Source of the DNA: Elymus sibiricus
Taxonomy: Eukaryota; Streptophyta; Magnoliopsida; Poales; Poaceae
Assembly: GCA_039707655.1 (NCBI GenBank)
Contig: CM077665.1
Span: 82,709,954-82,773,953 of the forward strand
Length of the DNA: 64,000 nucleotides
Reading direction: 5' to 3'
Numbering within the stretch: the first letter of the stretch is position 1; the number at the start of each line of letters is the position of its first letter. The notes beneath the pieces were generated by a model that ran no database searches, had not been told where the DNA came from, and worked only from the letters and a program-made list of their open reading frames with translations. Both the position numbers and the translations under genes were made by a program. Positions 44,637 through 56,690 of this stretch are shown piece after piece.

Positions 44637-46006
44637 TGGTTGTTGCAGGGCTGAATAGGCAGCCCCACGTCTCTGTTTGTTGCAGTTTGATCTCTGCCCA
44701 CCTCCGTTTGATTCTCATGTCCTTGTAACCAGAACTGGTCGTTTTTGTGCTTCTTAGTCAGCTCCTCGCCCTCATCCAGACCGGTGAGCGGGGGATCAGG
44801 ACCTCCCACTAGACCCCTGCCTGCAATGACTAGAGAGAGGTCTGAACCATGCAGAGGAGCTGCAGGAAGTTTCTCCTTAGCAGCCCCGCCTCCTTTGCTC
44901 CCAGCCCTGGATTCTGGCTTCCTCTTGCGTATGGGTTTTTCCGGTCTCTCCGGGACCGAAGAGAATAATTTCTTCGCAATAGCAGAAACATTGTTTCTAC
45001 CTGGAGCAGTCTTGTTTTTTGCAAGTGGTGAAGTCGCTTCTTGCTCGCCAGGCTTCGCAGACTCATTCACCCCCGTCTCACGAGAGGTTTTGCTCGAGGC
45101 AGAATCAGGGACAGAGCCACGGCTTCCCCCACCTCTGTCCTTGTTATCGCTGCTCCAGGAAGCAGAAAAGGCAGCCTGCCCAAAGGATTGGAGCCGCCTT
45201 CTTCTCTCCTCAGGGGCTCTCAAGCCTCTATCAAAGGGGAGCTTGCCAAAATGGTCGCGGTCTGCAGGCGACTGACAGTCAAGCTCGCCATGCCCAATAA
45301 GGCCACAGCTGAAGCAGAAGAAGGGGAGCTTTTCATACTGGAGGTCATATTTCACATCTTCGCTGCCCTTCCTGACAGTCACCCACCGGCGCAAGGGTTC
45401 TCCAATAGGGATGGACACCCTGGCTCGCAAAAAGGAGCCCGAAGCATCACCACCCTCATCCACCTCAACCGTGCAGTTCTTGTCAATCAGCTTTGCAATC
45501 TTCAGGCCCTTATGATTGTTCATCCATTCAAAGGGAAGGTTCAGAATTCGGACCCAGATAGCCATTGAGTCAAACCTGATATCTGACGGGCGAAGCCGGG
45601 GATCGTGGTCCTGGAGGAGTACCGCATGCTTACCCACCATCCATGGCGTTCCCTCCTGAGCCCTGTCTCTGTCCAACTTGTTCGCAAAATCAGCCACAAA
45701 CACGTTGTCCCGAACGTACCTGAGCTTGAGCCCCCTAGGATTTCCCCAGGCCGGGTGCATTGCCGACGTGGTGGTACTGATATGAATCACAGTGGGAGAG
45801 AGGATCATTCCGAGCAGCGACCACTTCACCGGCGTCGAGCAATCCCCTTCCTCATCGTCACTCATCTCCACAAAATCAGTAACGTCCGCAAGGAGATTTA
45901 GGCACCCCATCATGGAGTCCACTCCTTCCGTCTTCTCCGCAGACTCCTTCCCCCCCGCGGCGTGCTGCTTCTCCCCTCGGGGGATCTTGGAGTCACTGGT
46001 CGACAT
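44633..46006 (-). CDS. LINE B ORF1 protein (DUF4283-like, CCHC zinc knuckle)
   Basis: An uninterrupted 457-residue ORF from the ATG at 46006 (MSTSDSKIPRG). The first 50 residues are polar, then comes a DUF4283-like region (SLLGMILSPTVIHISTTTSAMHPAWGNPRGL...FANKLDRDRAQEGTPWMVGKHAVLLQ...WVRILNLPFEWMNN) and one zinc knuckle CFSCGLIGHGELDC (CX2CX4HX4C). The C-terminal half is basic and disordered (KKLFSSVPERPEKPIRKRKPESR). It should coat LINE RNA as a chaperone. The TGA stop shares three bases with the ORF2 ATG (ATGA, 44633-44636). No lesion is visible. Confidence 0.85.
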   Translation of the reverse strand: MSTSDSKIPRGEKQHAAGGKESAEKTEGVDSMMGCLNLLADVTDFVEMSDDEEGDCSTPVKWSLLGMILSPTVIHISTTTSAMHPAWGNPRGLKLRYVRDNVFVADFANKLDRDRAQEGTPWMVGKHAVLLQDHDPRLRPSDIRFDSMAIWVRILNLPFEWMNNHKGLKIAKLIDKNCTVEVDEGGDASGSFLRARVSIPIGEPLRRWVTVRKGSEDVKYDLQYEKLPFFCFSCGLIGHGELDCQSPADRDHFGKLPFDRGLRAPEERRRRLQSFGQAAFSASWSSDNKDRGGGSRGSVPDSASSKTSRETGVNESAKPGEQEATSPLAKNKTAPGRNNVSAIAKKLFSSVPERPEKPIRKRKPESRAGSKGGGAAKEKLPAAPLHGSDLSLVIAGRGLVGGPDPPLTGLDEGEELTKKHKNDQFWLQGHENQTEVGRDQTATNRDVGLPIQPCNNQ

Positions 46007-46514
46007 GCCCCGCTCGCCCTTCAGGCAGATGCAGAAACACGGGAAAAGATCCGCTCGAGACAGCCAACCCAAGCACCTTCCAAAGGTTCAGGCGGGAGGT
46101 AAGGAGCTGATAAAGGGACCACCGCCGGTCAAACCGGAGGGGCAGAGGGCTGCAGCTACTCACCGGAGTGGGGAGGCAGAAGATAGATCCGGCCGCTGCC
46201 CGTGGGCAGCGCGCTTCCAGAAGAGGGAGAGCCCGCGCGGGCAGCTAGAGAGGGGTAGCCCTGGGGGTGATGCGACCACCCATCCGAGCAGGAGCGGTCG
46301 AGGAGGCCGGCGACAGCGGCGGCGGCGCGGGCACTATCGCGGGAGCGGGAGCAGCATGTTATCTCGCCAAACAACGCGGATTTTTAGTTCTCCTTTGCCT
46401 GACTGTTGGTGCCACACTTCCCCTCATGCTGGATTGTATTATGTTTCCCGCACGCCCCTTCCTCTATGTTGTTCACTTCCCATGCCTCGTCTCTCCTATA
46501 TTTTGTCTCCTTTG

Positions 46515-46523
46515 TTTTCTAGA
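46515..46523. repeat. 9-bp target duplication of Mutator-like element, left
   Basis: TTTTCTAGA, identical to 48203-48211. Confidence 0.8.
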
Positions 46524-48202
46524 GAAAAAAGTCCATTTACTACCTTAAATAAAGTTGATGGTTCACATAACCTCCTAATCTTTATTTCTGCCTCCTTCAA
46601 CCCCTAGACAATCACATACCGGTCAAAATCAGTCCTTGACTGGTTTGCCTCGACTGAGTGCTGACGTGGCAATGGTCAACGGTGGTTTTGACATTCCAGT
46701 GGGTCTCCAACGTCACGCTAGGCTGAGATAGAGCTCCCCTGCATGGCGGGGCGATGGATGCGCGCGCGGCTGCAGGCCATGATGCTCCTCGCCAGGGCCT
46801 TCAAGCCTCCATGGCCCGCACCCGGAGCGCCCAGTTTGTATCCGAGCATGTTGAGACCCGCCGGCCATGACCACGGCGGTGCTGGCTCGGGAGCGAGTGG
46901 CGGGCAAGCAGGGGAGGACCTGCACGCGAGGAGGCAGCAGCCTGTTGCCGTAGGGCCGGAGCTTCCTGGAGTAGCTGGACGCGCAGCTAGGGGCGTCGGC
47001 TCGTGGTTGCTGCCGTGGTTGACCGCGGCGAGCGCACTCACTGGTGGCGAACTCCATTGCTGCAGACGCGCTCCTCGGCGTTTGCTCCGAAAGCTCACCC
47101 TGCCATTATCAAGCACAACACACGCACACACTAGACACTAGACACTAGCACTCGCTTGGGAATATGTCAAGTTGTGTCGAGCGAGTAAATGCAACATGGT
47201 CGTTGATGGGGAAGATTGAAGCCCTGATCCAATTCTTTTGGGCATGACCACGCGGGCTTCATCCGGAGTTCCACAGCGCCACACGCCGAAGGGCACGGAC
47301 AAATCTTGTGCACGGACAGGACAAAGGGTAGGGGATGCAGAGCAACACGCCGCATCGGCGATGCGAAGCTCCTCCTACGGCAGAGAACACGCCCGGCTGC
47401 ACTCGCACCCCTGCCGCACCACGCGCACGAGCACATGTTCGGCAAGGGATAGCACATAGCAGCAACGTTGTGCCTTTCATGGATGGAGGACGACCATGGG
47501 CGCGTGAGGTAGATGCCGGCCACAGCTCGCAAAGTTTTGCTTCGAGGACAGCCTTGCATTAATTTTCCTCTCATGTCATTCGCTCTACTGGCCAAATCAA
47601 TTGGATAAATCCACACAAGATAGCTCGGAATCAACAGAGGATCGCTGGATAATTCTGCCGCCGGGAGCGACGATTCTGATGGTCTCCAAGTGATTCAGTG
47701 ATGGGTAGCTGAGCTAGGGGATAAGTGGAAGAGAATGACGCCTTCAGGATGACTCAGGGTGGTCTCTAGCAAGGATAAGGTCGAGGGGGGCCCGGGCGTC
47801 CTTTGCCGGAGATGAAGAAGAAGGCAGCAGGGGAGAAGCCAGTATGGCTTTACACTGCGGCGCGGCAGCAACAGAGCATCCCGAGCAACACGGCGCGAAC
47901 GGTGGGTGATGCCCGCAGCAGCGGCAGTGGGTCACGGAAGCGGCGGCGGCAGTGGGGGCTCAACACCCCATTTTCCAGTTTCTCCTCAGCAGCGGCATCA
48001 TACGAATCCCCACCTGACAATATGGCCCCACGGTCAAATACCGCTTTGACCTCATCCACGTCAGCAAACCACCTGAGATAACCCACCTAAGACCATTTCT
48101 GAGCTGTATTGGATAGATCAGGGGGTTAAGAGAACAAAATTTTTTATCAAGGGGTTATGTGAACCATCCACTTTGTTCAGGGTAATAAAATGGACTTTTT
48201 TC
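46524..48202. mobile_element. Non-autonomous Mutator-like element, 1679 bp, possible Pack-MULE
   Basis: The inverted ends read GAAAAAAGTCCATTTACTAC... and GAAAAAAGTCCATTTTATTA..., continuing with matching GATGGTTCACATAACC; the similarity extends over about 60 bp. A perfect 9-bp duplication TTTTCTAGA flanks it, the Mutator target length. No transposase is present. The interior (about 46700-48000) is GC-rich with gene-like composition, open in both orientations, and could be captured host DNA; I could not identify the donor. Confidence 0.8.
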
Positions 48203-48418
48203 TTTTCTAGAACTAGTCGTTGTTGTTTGTTGCTTTCATGAGTCCTATCCTCCATGGTCGATTTCATCCAGATTTGTATTGTTGTCATGTTCATGTGAGT
48301 TCCTCTCTTCCAAACATGATCTAGATGTATATTATGTGGACAAGTTGTGTGATTCGTTGTTCATGTGAGTTCTATGCCCCCTCGGTGGAGGTAGCTTTTC
48401 ATGTTGTTCCATGTGTTT

Positions 48419-48770
48419 TTAGGCTTGTTCATGCCATTTACCCCAAACCAAGCTGGTTGTGGATGGATATCATGCGGTCAGTTTGTGGGATTTAGGCATG
48501 TTCGTCATTTCCCCCAAACTGAGCTACATGTGAAGGTATACTCTTGTGGTCAAGTTATGTGATTTAAGCTTGTTCTTGTCATTTCCCCCAAACCGTGCTA
48601 GATATGAAGTTATATTCATGTGGCCAGGTTTTGTGATTTAGGCTTCTTCATATAATTTTCCCATAGCCGAGCTAGATTTGAGGTATATTCAAGTGATTAG
48701 GTTTTGTGATTTAGGCTTGTTCATGTCATTTCCCCCTAGCCGAGGTAGTGATTTAAGCTTGTTCATGTGT
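48419..48770. repeat. 73-bp minisatellite, about five units
   Basis: Units beginning TTAGGCTTGTTCATG start at 48419, 48492, 48564, 48638 and 48711, spaced 72-74 bp, plus a partial unit at 48752. Each contains CATTTCCCCC and ends TTTGTGAT. Confidence 0.8.
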
Positions 48771-51700
48771 TTCTATCTAGATATCATTCGTAATATCGCC
48801 ATCGAAGTGGGGAAGTTAATCATATAGTATGTAGGATTGGAATGACCGATGCGCTATTGATTGTTTATGGTCATCTCGGTTGGCATCCCAACTAATAGTT
48901 GTTTTAAGCATCTTAGAAATATATATGTGGTGTGAAACTATTGAAAGAAAGTGTTATAATAGGTGTCTTGTTTTCTCGTTGGAATGACGCTTTGTTCTAC
49001 GATGCCATAATCATGATTAGAATTCTGTATTTTTTGTTGTGTAGCAATGAAGGTGGGTGTTTGTTTGAAGTTTGAATTTTACTACAAGTTTTTCATTTGG
49101 GATCTTATATGGCATTTTTGTTGAAAGGAAGTGATATTTTGAGTAGTCTTGCCTCCGTGTAAATCTTTGCTCCTTGTATTGTTTTTGGCTTTCCAATCTT
49201 GTACTATGACCTAATTTTGTAACCTTCTTTCAGTTTTTACTATGACTACAGTGATATTCTAATCTCATGTTATCTCCTATTTTCTTCATTTTGAATCAAT
49301 TTCTTTTGGCCTGGCAGTAGCCTTTTGGGGGTTTCAATGTACTAGGTGAGGGTTAGGGCAACAAATGGCACATTGCCAAGGCTTGTGAGCATGGAACCCT
49401 TGATCTTCCTTGTGATGACAGTTTGGAATCTTCAGAGAAACCTATTGTCCCCAACGACTTTGTTGACGATGAATTGTATAGTATCGCAGGTTTAATTTTT
49501 TCTTTTAGCACTCTGTCATGATTTGTTTCACTTTTCTCTTCAATGCGCACTCATGTTTTTGGTTTTATTTTGCGTGTGTTCTTACATTTCTCCTTTGGTG
49601 TGTAGAAAGTAAAAGGTCTGAAAAGGAAGCTCACTTCTGCTTGAGAGCGTAACGAGGTATGTGTGGTTATGGCAGTCTTTTTTTTTACTTTCTTATAGGC
49701 CTTCTATACTTTGTATACTCTACAGTGTAACGTTTAGGCTCTCATAGTGTGATATCTTCTGGATTTCTAGGTTCTAACAGTGTAAGATCCCCTGTAATTT
49801 TTAGTTACATATAGTGCTATATTCATGTTCTTATAGTGTAATATCTATTGTATTTTCTAGGTTTTGACAATGCAACTTTACGTTCTCACAGTGTAATATC
49901 TAGTTTCTTAGGTTCTAATCTGCTATAATTTTGTAGTTTTGCTAATTTTCAGCTGACTGAAAACAATTCGTTTTCATCTCAACTTTGCGTCGTTCGTTGT
50001 TTGCATCGATATTCATGTATGGACCAGGTTCGGCCAGGTGGTTTTCGTATCGGGTTCACACCTATCAAGATTCGTGTATGGACCTCAGTAACGCATCAAG
50101 ATGTTCTCGTTGGTTTCTTCTTTCCCCATGTGTACTATTCCATATTGTGGGGGAGGGGGAGAGGTGAAGGCGACGGCGCCAGGCGATTTTGATGCAGTGT
50201 ATGTTTTCTCTGTTGCTTGATTCCGTGTCGCTCCTCCCCGTTGATGCATATTCGCGAGCACCCCCTCATCTCACATGTTGTTAGTGTTCAAGTATAAATG
50301 CATCGCCTACCTTTCTTCATCATCTTGAACTTTTGGGTGAACTGGCTGGTGCGTGCAGTTCTATATGGTATCGGAGCCAAGTCGGTCTTGAGACCCGGCT
50401 AGTGCAATTTAAAATAAAACGTTGTAGCCCACTTTCGGTCCACGTTTTAGGCCGGAGGGAGCCACACGTGAAGAGGAGAATGGCATGGTCTAAGGACAGG
50501 TAATGGCGGTTCGAGTCCTGCTGTTGATGAGGTTTCGGCTAGGTGCTTCGAGACTTGGAGCAGCGACAGCGGCAGCTGGGGGCGTCAACACAGGAGTAAT
50601 TCAGGGTCTACACATGCAGGGTGAAAACCCAAGGTCTACCCTTAGTTGGTTGTGCCTGTCAATGATCTTGTTGGAGACATTGTTTTGTGAGCATGGACTT
50701 TCTCCTAGGTGAAAACCTATGATCGATGATCAGGGCGATGACGGCGCTTGTGCACTGTTCCCTTATTGGAGGCATCGCTTTTGGAGAAGCTGGATTTCTG
50801 GTGTTGTCTTGGTGGTGTTTTGGTCTGCTGCAACAAGGAGTAGATCACTGTAGCGGGACTTTTTTTTTCTGTAATTCTTCTTTCTTTTTTGGCTGTGTGC
50901 ATCCGTATTGCCACTAGGGCACTACGTTGTTGCAGAGGCTGGGTGTAATTGGTATCTCCGCGATATTAATATATTCCCTTTATCGAAAAATCCATCAGCT
51001 TGAGCTTTTGGGTGAACTGACTAATGCGTGCAGTTCTACGATTGGTTGTGGTTCCGCTATCCCATGTCTCATCCCCATATACTTTTTGTGTGATTTCTAG
51101 ATCTGGAGGAGCCTTTTTTGTCTATCCCCCCTAGCCGAGGTCGAAATTCATGCAATCTCATGTTCATCTGGATTTTTGGGTTTACCATTTCTTCTAGTGG
51201 CTTGTTCGTGTTTTTTTTTTCAAGACGGTGTAGACGATAGGGGTCCTAGCAGCTTTGTTTCCTTTTTTTTGTCCATTTTTTAAGTTTGGAATTTGTGTTC
51301 CCAATGTAGGCATTGAACGTCATGGCCGGCGTGTGGGAGAGAGATCGAGTATGAGTTCTGTCGTGTAGGGGTCTTGTAGGGAGGGTGGAGTTAGGCAAGT
51401 GGGTTGAGGAGGAGAGCGCATGGAGTTAGGGATATTCTAGTTTTTTAGAGTTGTGGTAGTCGCATATATTTGTGAGATTTAACCAATCCTCCTCCCTCTA
51501 AACACACAATTACTTAGCATCATTACTTTAAGAAATCTCCTTTTCCAGCTACTCTTTGTTCTTGATTTTGTATGCGCTAGCAGTTGCTGCAATGAGCTGT
51601 TGGTATTTTAGTTGGTCGCGGTGTAACTTAAGAGTGATATTTTTGCGTCTAACCTTAAGTGGTCTGCACTGAAATTTTCAGTGTTCTCAGTGTAACTTCC

Positions 51701-52097
51701 AATATTTTGCACTGAACATTCGAGGGTAAATTTCAATGAAATTTCAGTTAACTACATTTGCAGTCCAGTATAAGTGCATAGTGGTGTACGACCCTTGTAA
51801 CTTATCATACATATTATAATGTGTTTTTAGCAAAAAAAAGTTATATAATTACAGTGTATATTACACCGTAAAATCAGTATATTTATCATTGTAATTTCAG
51901 TAATTTGTAACTTCCAGTGATTTACTCTGAATTTTTACAATGTTAGTGTAATTTATAGTGATATTTTCAATGTAACTGACCATGATTTGCACTGCAATCT
52001 CCAGGTTTTTTAGGTGTTTATTACAGTGGTTTTCACTGAATTTCCACTTTTCGGCTTCCTTTCACTATATTATTAGTTCACTTTCAATGTAATATTA
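48771..52097. other. AT-rich intergenic DNA with an old retroelement relic
   Basis: No gene is supported. At 50324-50364 sequence like the end of a copia LTR (CTTTTGGGTGAACTG or similar) is followed by TGGTATCGGAGCC (50366-50378), a good primer-site match. A related 41-bp copy is at 50998-51038, after a LINE-like tail (CGCGATATTAATATATTCCC, about 50960). The parts 49700-49930 and 51640-52130 are rich in AGTGTAA motifs. Confidence 0.5.
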
Positions 52098-52131
52098 GTG
52101 TAACTTACAATATAATGCCAGTGTACTTACC
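52098..52131. repeat. 34-bp target-site duplication of LINE C, 3' side
   Basis: GTGTAACTTACAATATAATG followed by CCAGTGTACTTACC; it matches 56691-56724 with one mismatch. Confidence 0.75.
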
Positions 52132-52161
52132 TTTTTTTTGTAGGCAATTCAGAGAGCTTTA

Positions 52162-55100
52162 TTAAGAGAAAGCACTTCTAGGACAATCAGCCAACAGGCT
52201 GGTCACTAGAAAGCTTGGAGTTTCTTCGAGCCAACACTCAGTCACATTCAAAGTGCAAGCATGCTTAGCACAAAGATGAGCTGGAATGTTTGCTGTCCTA
52301 ATTACATGTTGAATATCAAACAGGATAAAATCCCTAACTAGTTCTCCAATTTCATCTAAAATAGGAGCCACAATCGAACGAGTATTGTGGCGAGTGTTCC
52401 AGAGTGTAACAACCTCCAGACAATCAGTCTCCATGATCACATGCGAGAAACCTCGCAGTTTGGCAAATTTGACACCTTCCTTGACAGAAATGGCCTCCAT
52501 GATGAAAGGGTCCGATATGCTCGGAAAAGGTTTGCACCACGCCGCGAGTAGGGAAGTGTCAGAGCGAGCGACACCTCCGCCTCCTCCTCGGCCATCAGCA
52601 AAGTTGAGTGCACAATCTGTGGATATCTTGATTACACCTTGCTCCGGAGGTCACCAGCCATGCCCTGGCAGCAGGACCGGTTCCTTCTTTGGTAACTCAA
52701 GGATCGCCATCACTTCTCTCGTCCTTCTTGCTGTAGTCACCGGGTCAAGAGCGGCACCATCATGCTTCACACGGTTCCGCGAGTGCCAAATGTTCCACAT
52801 AATAGTAATAATGATTGCCCGGTTCTTTTCCGTGTACCGTTGATCACACAAGAGATCCCTCGCCCAAGTGGCAGGGTGAAGTCGCGGGAGACTAATCTGG
52901 AACCACGCTCGAGCCGCATCCCAGAAACCAGCTGCTTGCGAACAATGTATTAAAGCGTGTTTAATATCTTCTCCCATTGTATGACAGATTTTGCATCTAT
53001 CAACCTCTGTTATGTGTCGTCTCTTCAAAGTGCTTTCATCTGGAAGGATTCCACGGAGCACCATCCACTAGAAAACACGAACTTTAGGAACAACATTGAT
53101 CTTCCACAAGGCATTCCACATCTATTTATCATAATCTGAGGTTTCGGTAGTCGTTCCTTCCTCGAGAGTTGCACGCTCTTTCGGAGTCATAAGAATACGG
53201 TACGCCGACTTAACAGTGTAGATACCTGATCGCTCAAACGCCCAAGCCAGAGAGTCCTCACCACCGTTCATGCTTATAGGAATATTAAGGATCGCCTCGG
53301 CATCAGTTGCAATGAACGTGTCACATACCGGTTGTTCTTTCCATCTACCAATATCTGAGTCTATCAAATCCGCAACTCTGTCCACGTTGGTATTAGTTGG
53401 TTTCACCAACGGCTTCATTTAAAGGGTTCCTGGTATCCATTTGTCATCCCATGCTGAAGTGGAATGTCCATTACCAATTCGTTTTATCAATCCAGCTTCA
53501 AGCGTCTCTCTTCCCGCGATAATTGCCCTCCAGGAAGCCGAGGCTGACCGGGGACATGTAGCATGCATGAAATCTGTATCAAGGAAGTATCTACCTTTCA
53601 ACACTCTTGCACATAATGAATCTGGTTTTGTCATAAAACGCCACCCGTGTTTCCCAAGCAGTGCAAGGTTAAACAGATGCAAGTCTCGGGAGCCCATGCC
53701 ACCCTTGCATTTTGGTGTCGCAAGATTACCCAGTGCATTGATTTCTTGTCAAGAGGGCTGCTCCAAAAATATTTTGCCATGGGGGAGGTCAAGCTCTTAC
53801 AAACCTTCTTGGTGAACAAGAATGTACCCATCGGATAGGTCGGGATTGCTTGCACAACAGATTTCAGCAATGTTTCTTTGCCCGCACACGCAAGGAGCTT
53901 CTCTGACCACCCTTGGATTTTACCTCTGGCCTTCTCGCTGATGTATTCAAAAGTGCCACTAGTAATACGCCCCACCGTCGTAGGAAGACCCAGGTATCTC
54001 TCACTGAACGCCTCCACTTGTATGTCCAAAATCCCTTTAAGGATATTTTTCAAAGCACCAGATGTGTTTGTACTGAAGAATATAACACTCTTATCTCTAT
54101 TAACACATTGTCCCGATGCAGCCCCATATATCTGAAGAATTGTGTTAAGACGAATCGCACTCTCTTCAGTTGCACTGATAAAGATTAAACTGTCATCAGC
54201 AAACAGAAGATGGCTCACCCATGGGGATCTGTAGCTAACTCTGATTCCTCTATCAATGTATCCCGCATTATAAAATTTCAATAATGAGGAGAACCCCTCC
54301 GCAAAAAGGAGGAATAAATATGGAGAAACTGGGTCACCTTGCCGAAGCCCTTTAGAAGGGGTAAAATACGGTAATAGCTCTCCATTTACTCTAACTGAAA
54401 ACCTGACTGAAGTGACACACTTCATGATTAGCCTGACAAAGCTCATGCAATATCCCAACTTCAGCAGTATGGCCTCAAGATAGTTCCACTCGACGCGATC
54501 GTAGGCCTTCATCATATCAAGTTTGACAGCACATGAAAAATTCTTTCCTTTCTTCCGGCGCTTCATAGTATGAACAGTCTCATAAGCTACCAGAACATTA
54601 TCAGTAATGAGACGTCCTGGTACAAATGCACTTTGCTCTTCACTAATTATCTCGTCCAGACCATCTCTCATACGGTTAGCAACCGCCTTTGCTGCAATTT
54701 TGTATATCACTGGGCAGAGAGCAATTGGACGATACTGTGAAATTGACTGTGGATGGCGTACCTTGGGGATCAGGGTGATTGAGGTATCATTTAGACCCGC
54801 AGGTAACTCGCCCCCATTCAAAAAATCAAGAACACCCTGGGTCACATCTTCACCGACAAGTGCCCAGTGTCTCTGATAAAAACCGGTTGTGTATCCATCA
54901 ACTCCAGGGGACTTAGAAGGCGCCATCTGAAATAAAGCTTTTCGTACCTCTGCTGGAGTAAAAGGTTTCTGAAGTTCCCTGTTCATCTCATTAGAAACTT
55001 TGACAGGAACAAACTGGAGCTGACCACTAGGATCAACAAATCCTTGAGACTCGTATAGATGTTGGAAGAAAGATTGCACCTCCACCTTATCTTCTCCTTC

Positions 55101-56274
55101 ATCCAGACAAAAAGAACCATCTTGTCGCCTTAGACCCTGAATTTTGTTTACCCATTTCCTTTGAGCTGCCTGGGTTTGAAAATATCCCGTATTACGGTCA
55201 CCATCTCGAAGCCAAGGAACCCGCGAGCCTTGGCGGATCCAAATCTCTTCATGATGTAACGCCTCACGCAGCTTCTGAGCCGTGCTCTTCTCCTCATCAT
55301 TGGGGCCACGTCCAACTGACCGTACCTGGAGTTTGTCCAACTTTTTCTGCAGCTGTCGGACCTTACGGGTTAAACACCCGAACTCCTTTACACCCCACGG
55401 TTCAAGCACCCCCTGAAGATGTTTCAAAGAATCAGCAAGGCCTTGGAGACCTGGGGATCGTCGTCGACTTCTCCACGTTTCAGTCACCATGCGATCATAA
55501 TCGACATGCGTTTGCCAAACATTCTCATATCTAAACTGTTTGGCTGGCCCGGACCGAACGGAGAGAGAAGAACGAATTTCAGCCACCACAAAGCAATGAT
55601 CAGACTCGACGGAACTGAGGTGTCGCACTCTGATGTGTTGGAAGCTTTGTCGAAATTCCTCATTAGCAAATGCACTATCGAGCCTTGCTTTAACATTATC
55701 CTCTCCAGACTGTTGGTTATCCCATGTATAAGCTGTGCCGGACCAACCTAAGTATTGGAAGGCAATCTCATCAATAACTTCTCGAAACGCTCTCATTTGT
55801 GATTCAGGTCGTGATGATCTACTAAAATGCTCACACGCATAGAGAGTTTCATTGAAGTCTCCCATACAAAGCCAATGCCGAATGTGATAAGGCATGCAAC
55901 GTACGTAGGGAGTGCCAGCTATTATGCCTATCTGTTGCTCTGGGCGCTCCATAAAAACCGGTAAACCTCGAAACCGGCGAGTTCATATCTTTATTCTGCA
56001 CCAGTACATCAATGTGACAAGTGCTATAATTCTTAAGTTCAACGATAACATCTTTAGACCAAAAAAGACCAACTCCACCACTTAACCCTACACTGTCTAC
56101 TGCAAAACATCCTCCAAAAGCTAGAGTATGCTGCAAATCCTCCACTCTTTTACCTCTGATCTTCGTTTCCATAACAAAGACAAGAGAGGGGCCTTCTAGC
56201 TTCACAATGCTGCGAAGCTCTCGAACTGCCTCGGGGTTCCCAAGCCCCCGGCAGTTCCAACTGATGCAACTCAT
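52162..56274 (-). pseudogene. LINE C ORF2 (endonuclease, RT, zf-RVT, RNase H), degenerate
   Basis: The ATG at 56274 gives MSCISWNCRGLGNPEAVREL, an endonuclease start. A frameshift at about 55860-55950 precedes CMGDFNETLYACEHF. RT motifs: SKSPGVDGYTTGFYQRHW, YRPIALCPVIYKIAAK, VKLDMMKAYDRVEWNYLE, KGLRQGDPVSPYLFLL and catalytic LLFADDSLIFIS. A second frameshift near 53690 and several in-frame stops (near 53420, 53120, 53065 and between 52650 and 52500) break the zf-RVT (CKICHTMGEDIKHALIHC) and the C-terminal RNase H piece (METDCLEVVTLW). More decayed than LINE B, so probably older. Confidence 0.85.
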
Positions 56275-56690
56275 TGCGATTGGCAGGACCGCGTCGCGGT
56301 CTCTGCCGAATTTTCAGGTGTATTCTTCTTCTTCTTAGGGTCGCGCTCAAATTCAGTATCATCCTCCTTAGTCCCTTCTGGGTCTTCCTGCTGCTCATCA
56401 TGAGCCGACTCAGTGATCACGAGCGTGTTTTTTGGCTTATAGACCTGAATTGGAGCATCCTTCCGTTCTTTCTGTGATCCCCTGTTAATGTTCTTCACCG
56501 GTGAAGTATCTTCTTCTCCGGTATCCTTCTTGGAACTTGAGTTCTTTGACCTCTGCTTGTTACTGGATTCAGAGTACTGGCTCCGCGATGAATTATCACT
56601 AGTCGCCGGCTTCCTGAACTTCTCAGGCGCCCGAAGTGAGGACCCGAAGGGTAGGTCCCCCTTAGCATCCCGAGTCCCTGGGGTTGGGCA
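56271..56690 (-). pseudogene. LINE C ORF1, C-terminal fragment
   Basis: Only the basic/acidic tail of ORF1 remains (for example QKERKDAPIQVYKPKNTLVITES...FERDPKKKKNTPENS). It ends with TGA at 56271-56273, overlapping the ORF2 ATG as ATGA. The rest was lost by 5' truncation at 56690. Confidence 0.65.

Larger units (their letters stand above)
40471..46389 (-). mobile_element. LINE B, full-length L1-type element, 5.9 kb
   Basis: The minus-strand element runs from a GC-rich 5' UTR (46389) through ORF1 and ORF2 to a poly-A tail (T run at about 40469-40477). A perfect 18-bp duplication CTCCTTTGCCTGACTGTT flanks it. Both ORFs are nearly intact, so this is the youngest-looking LINE in the window. 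Confidence 0.9.
52132..56690 (-). mobile_element. LINE C, 5'-truncated L1-type element, 4.6 kb
   Basis: The minus-strand element has the end of ORF1, a full-length but broken ORF2 and a short poly-A (T run from 52132). It is flanked by a 34-bp duplication, unusually long for a LINE, and lacks the 5' UTR and most of ORF1. Confidence 0.85.
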
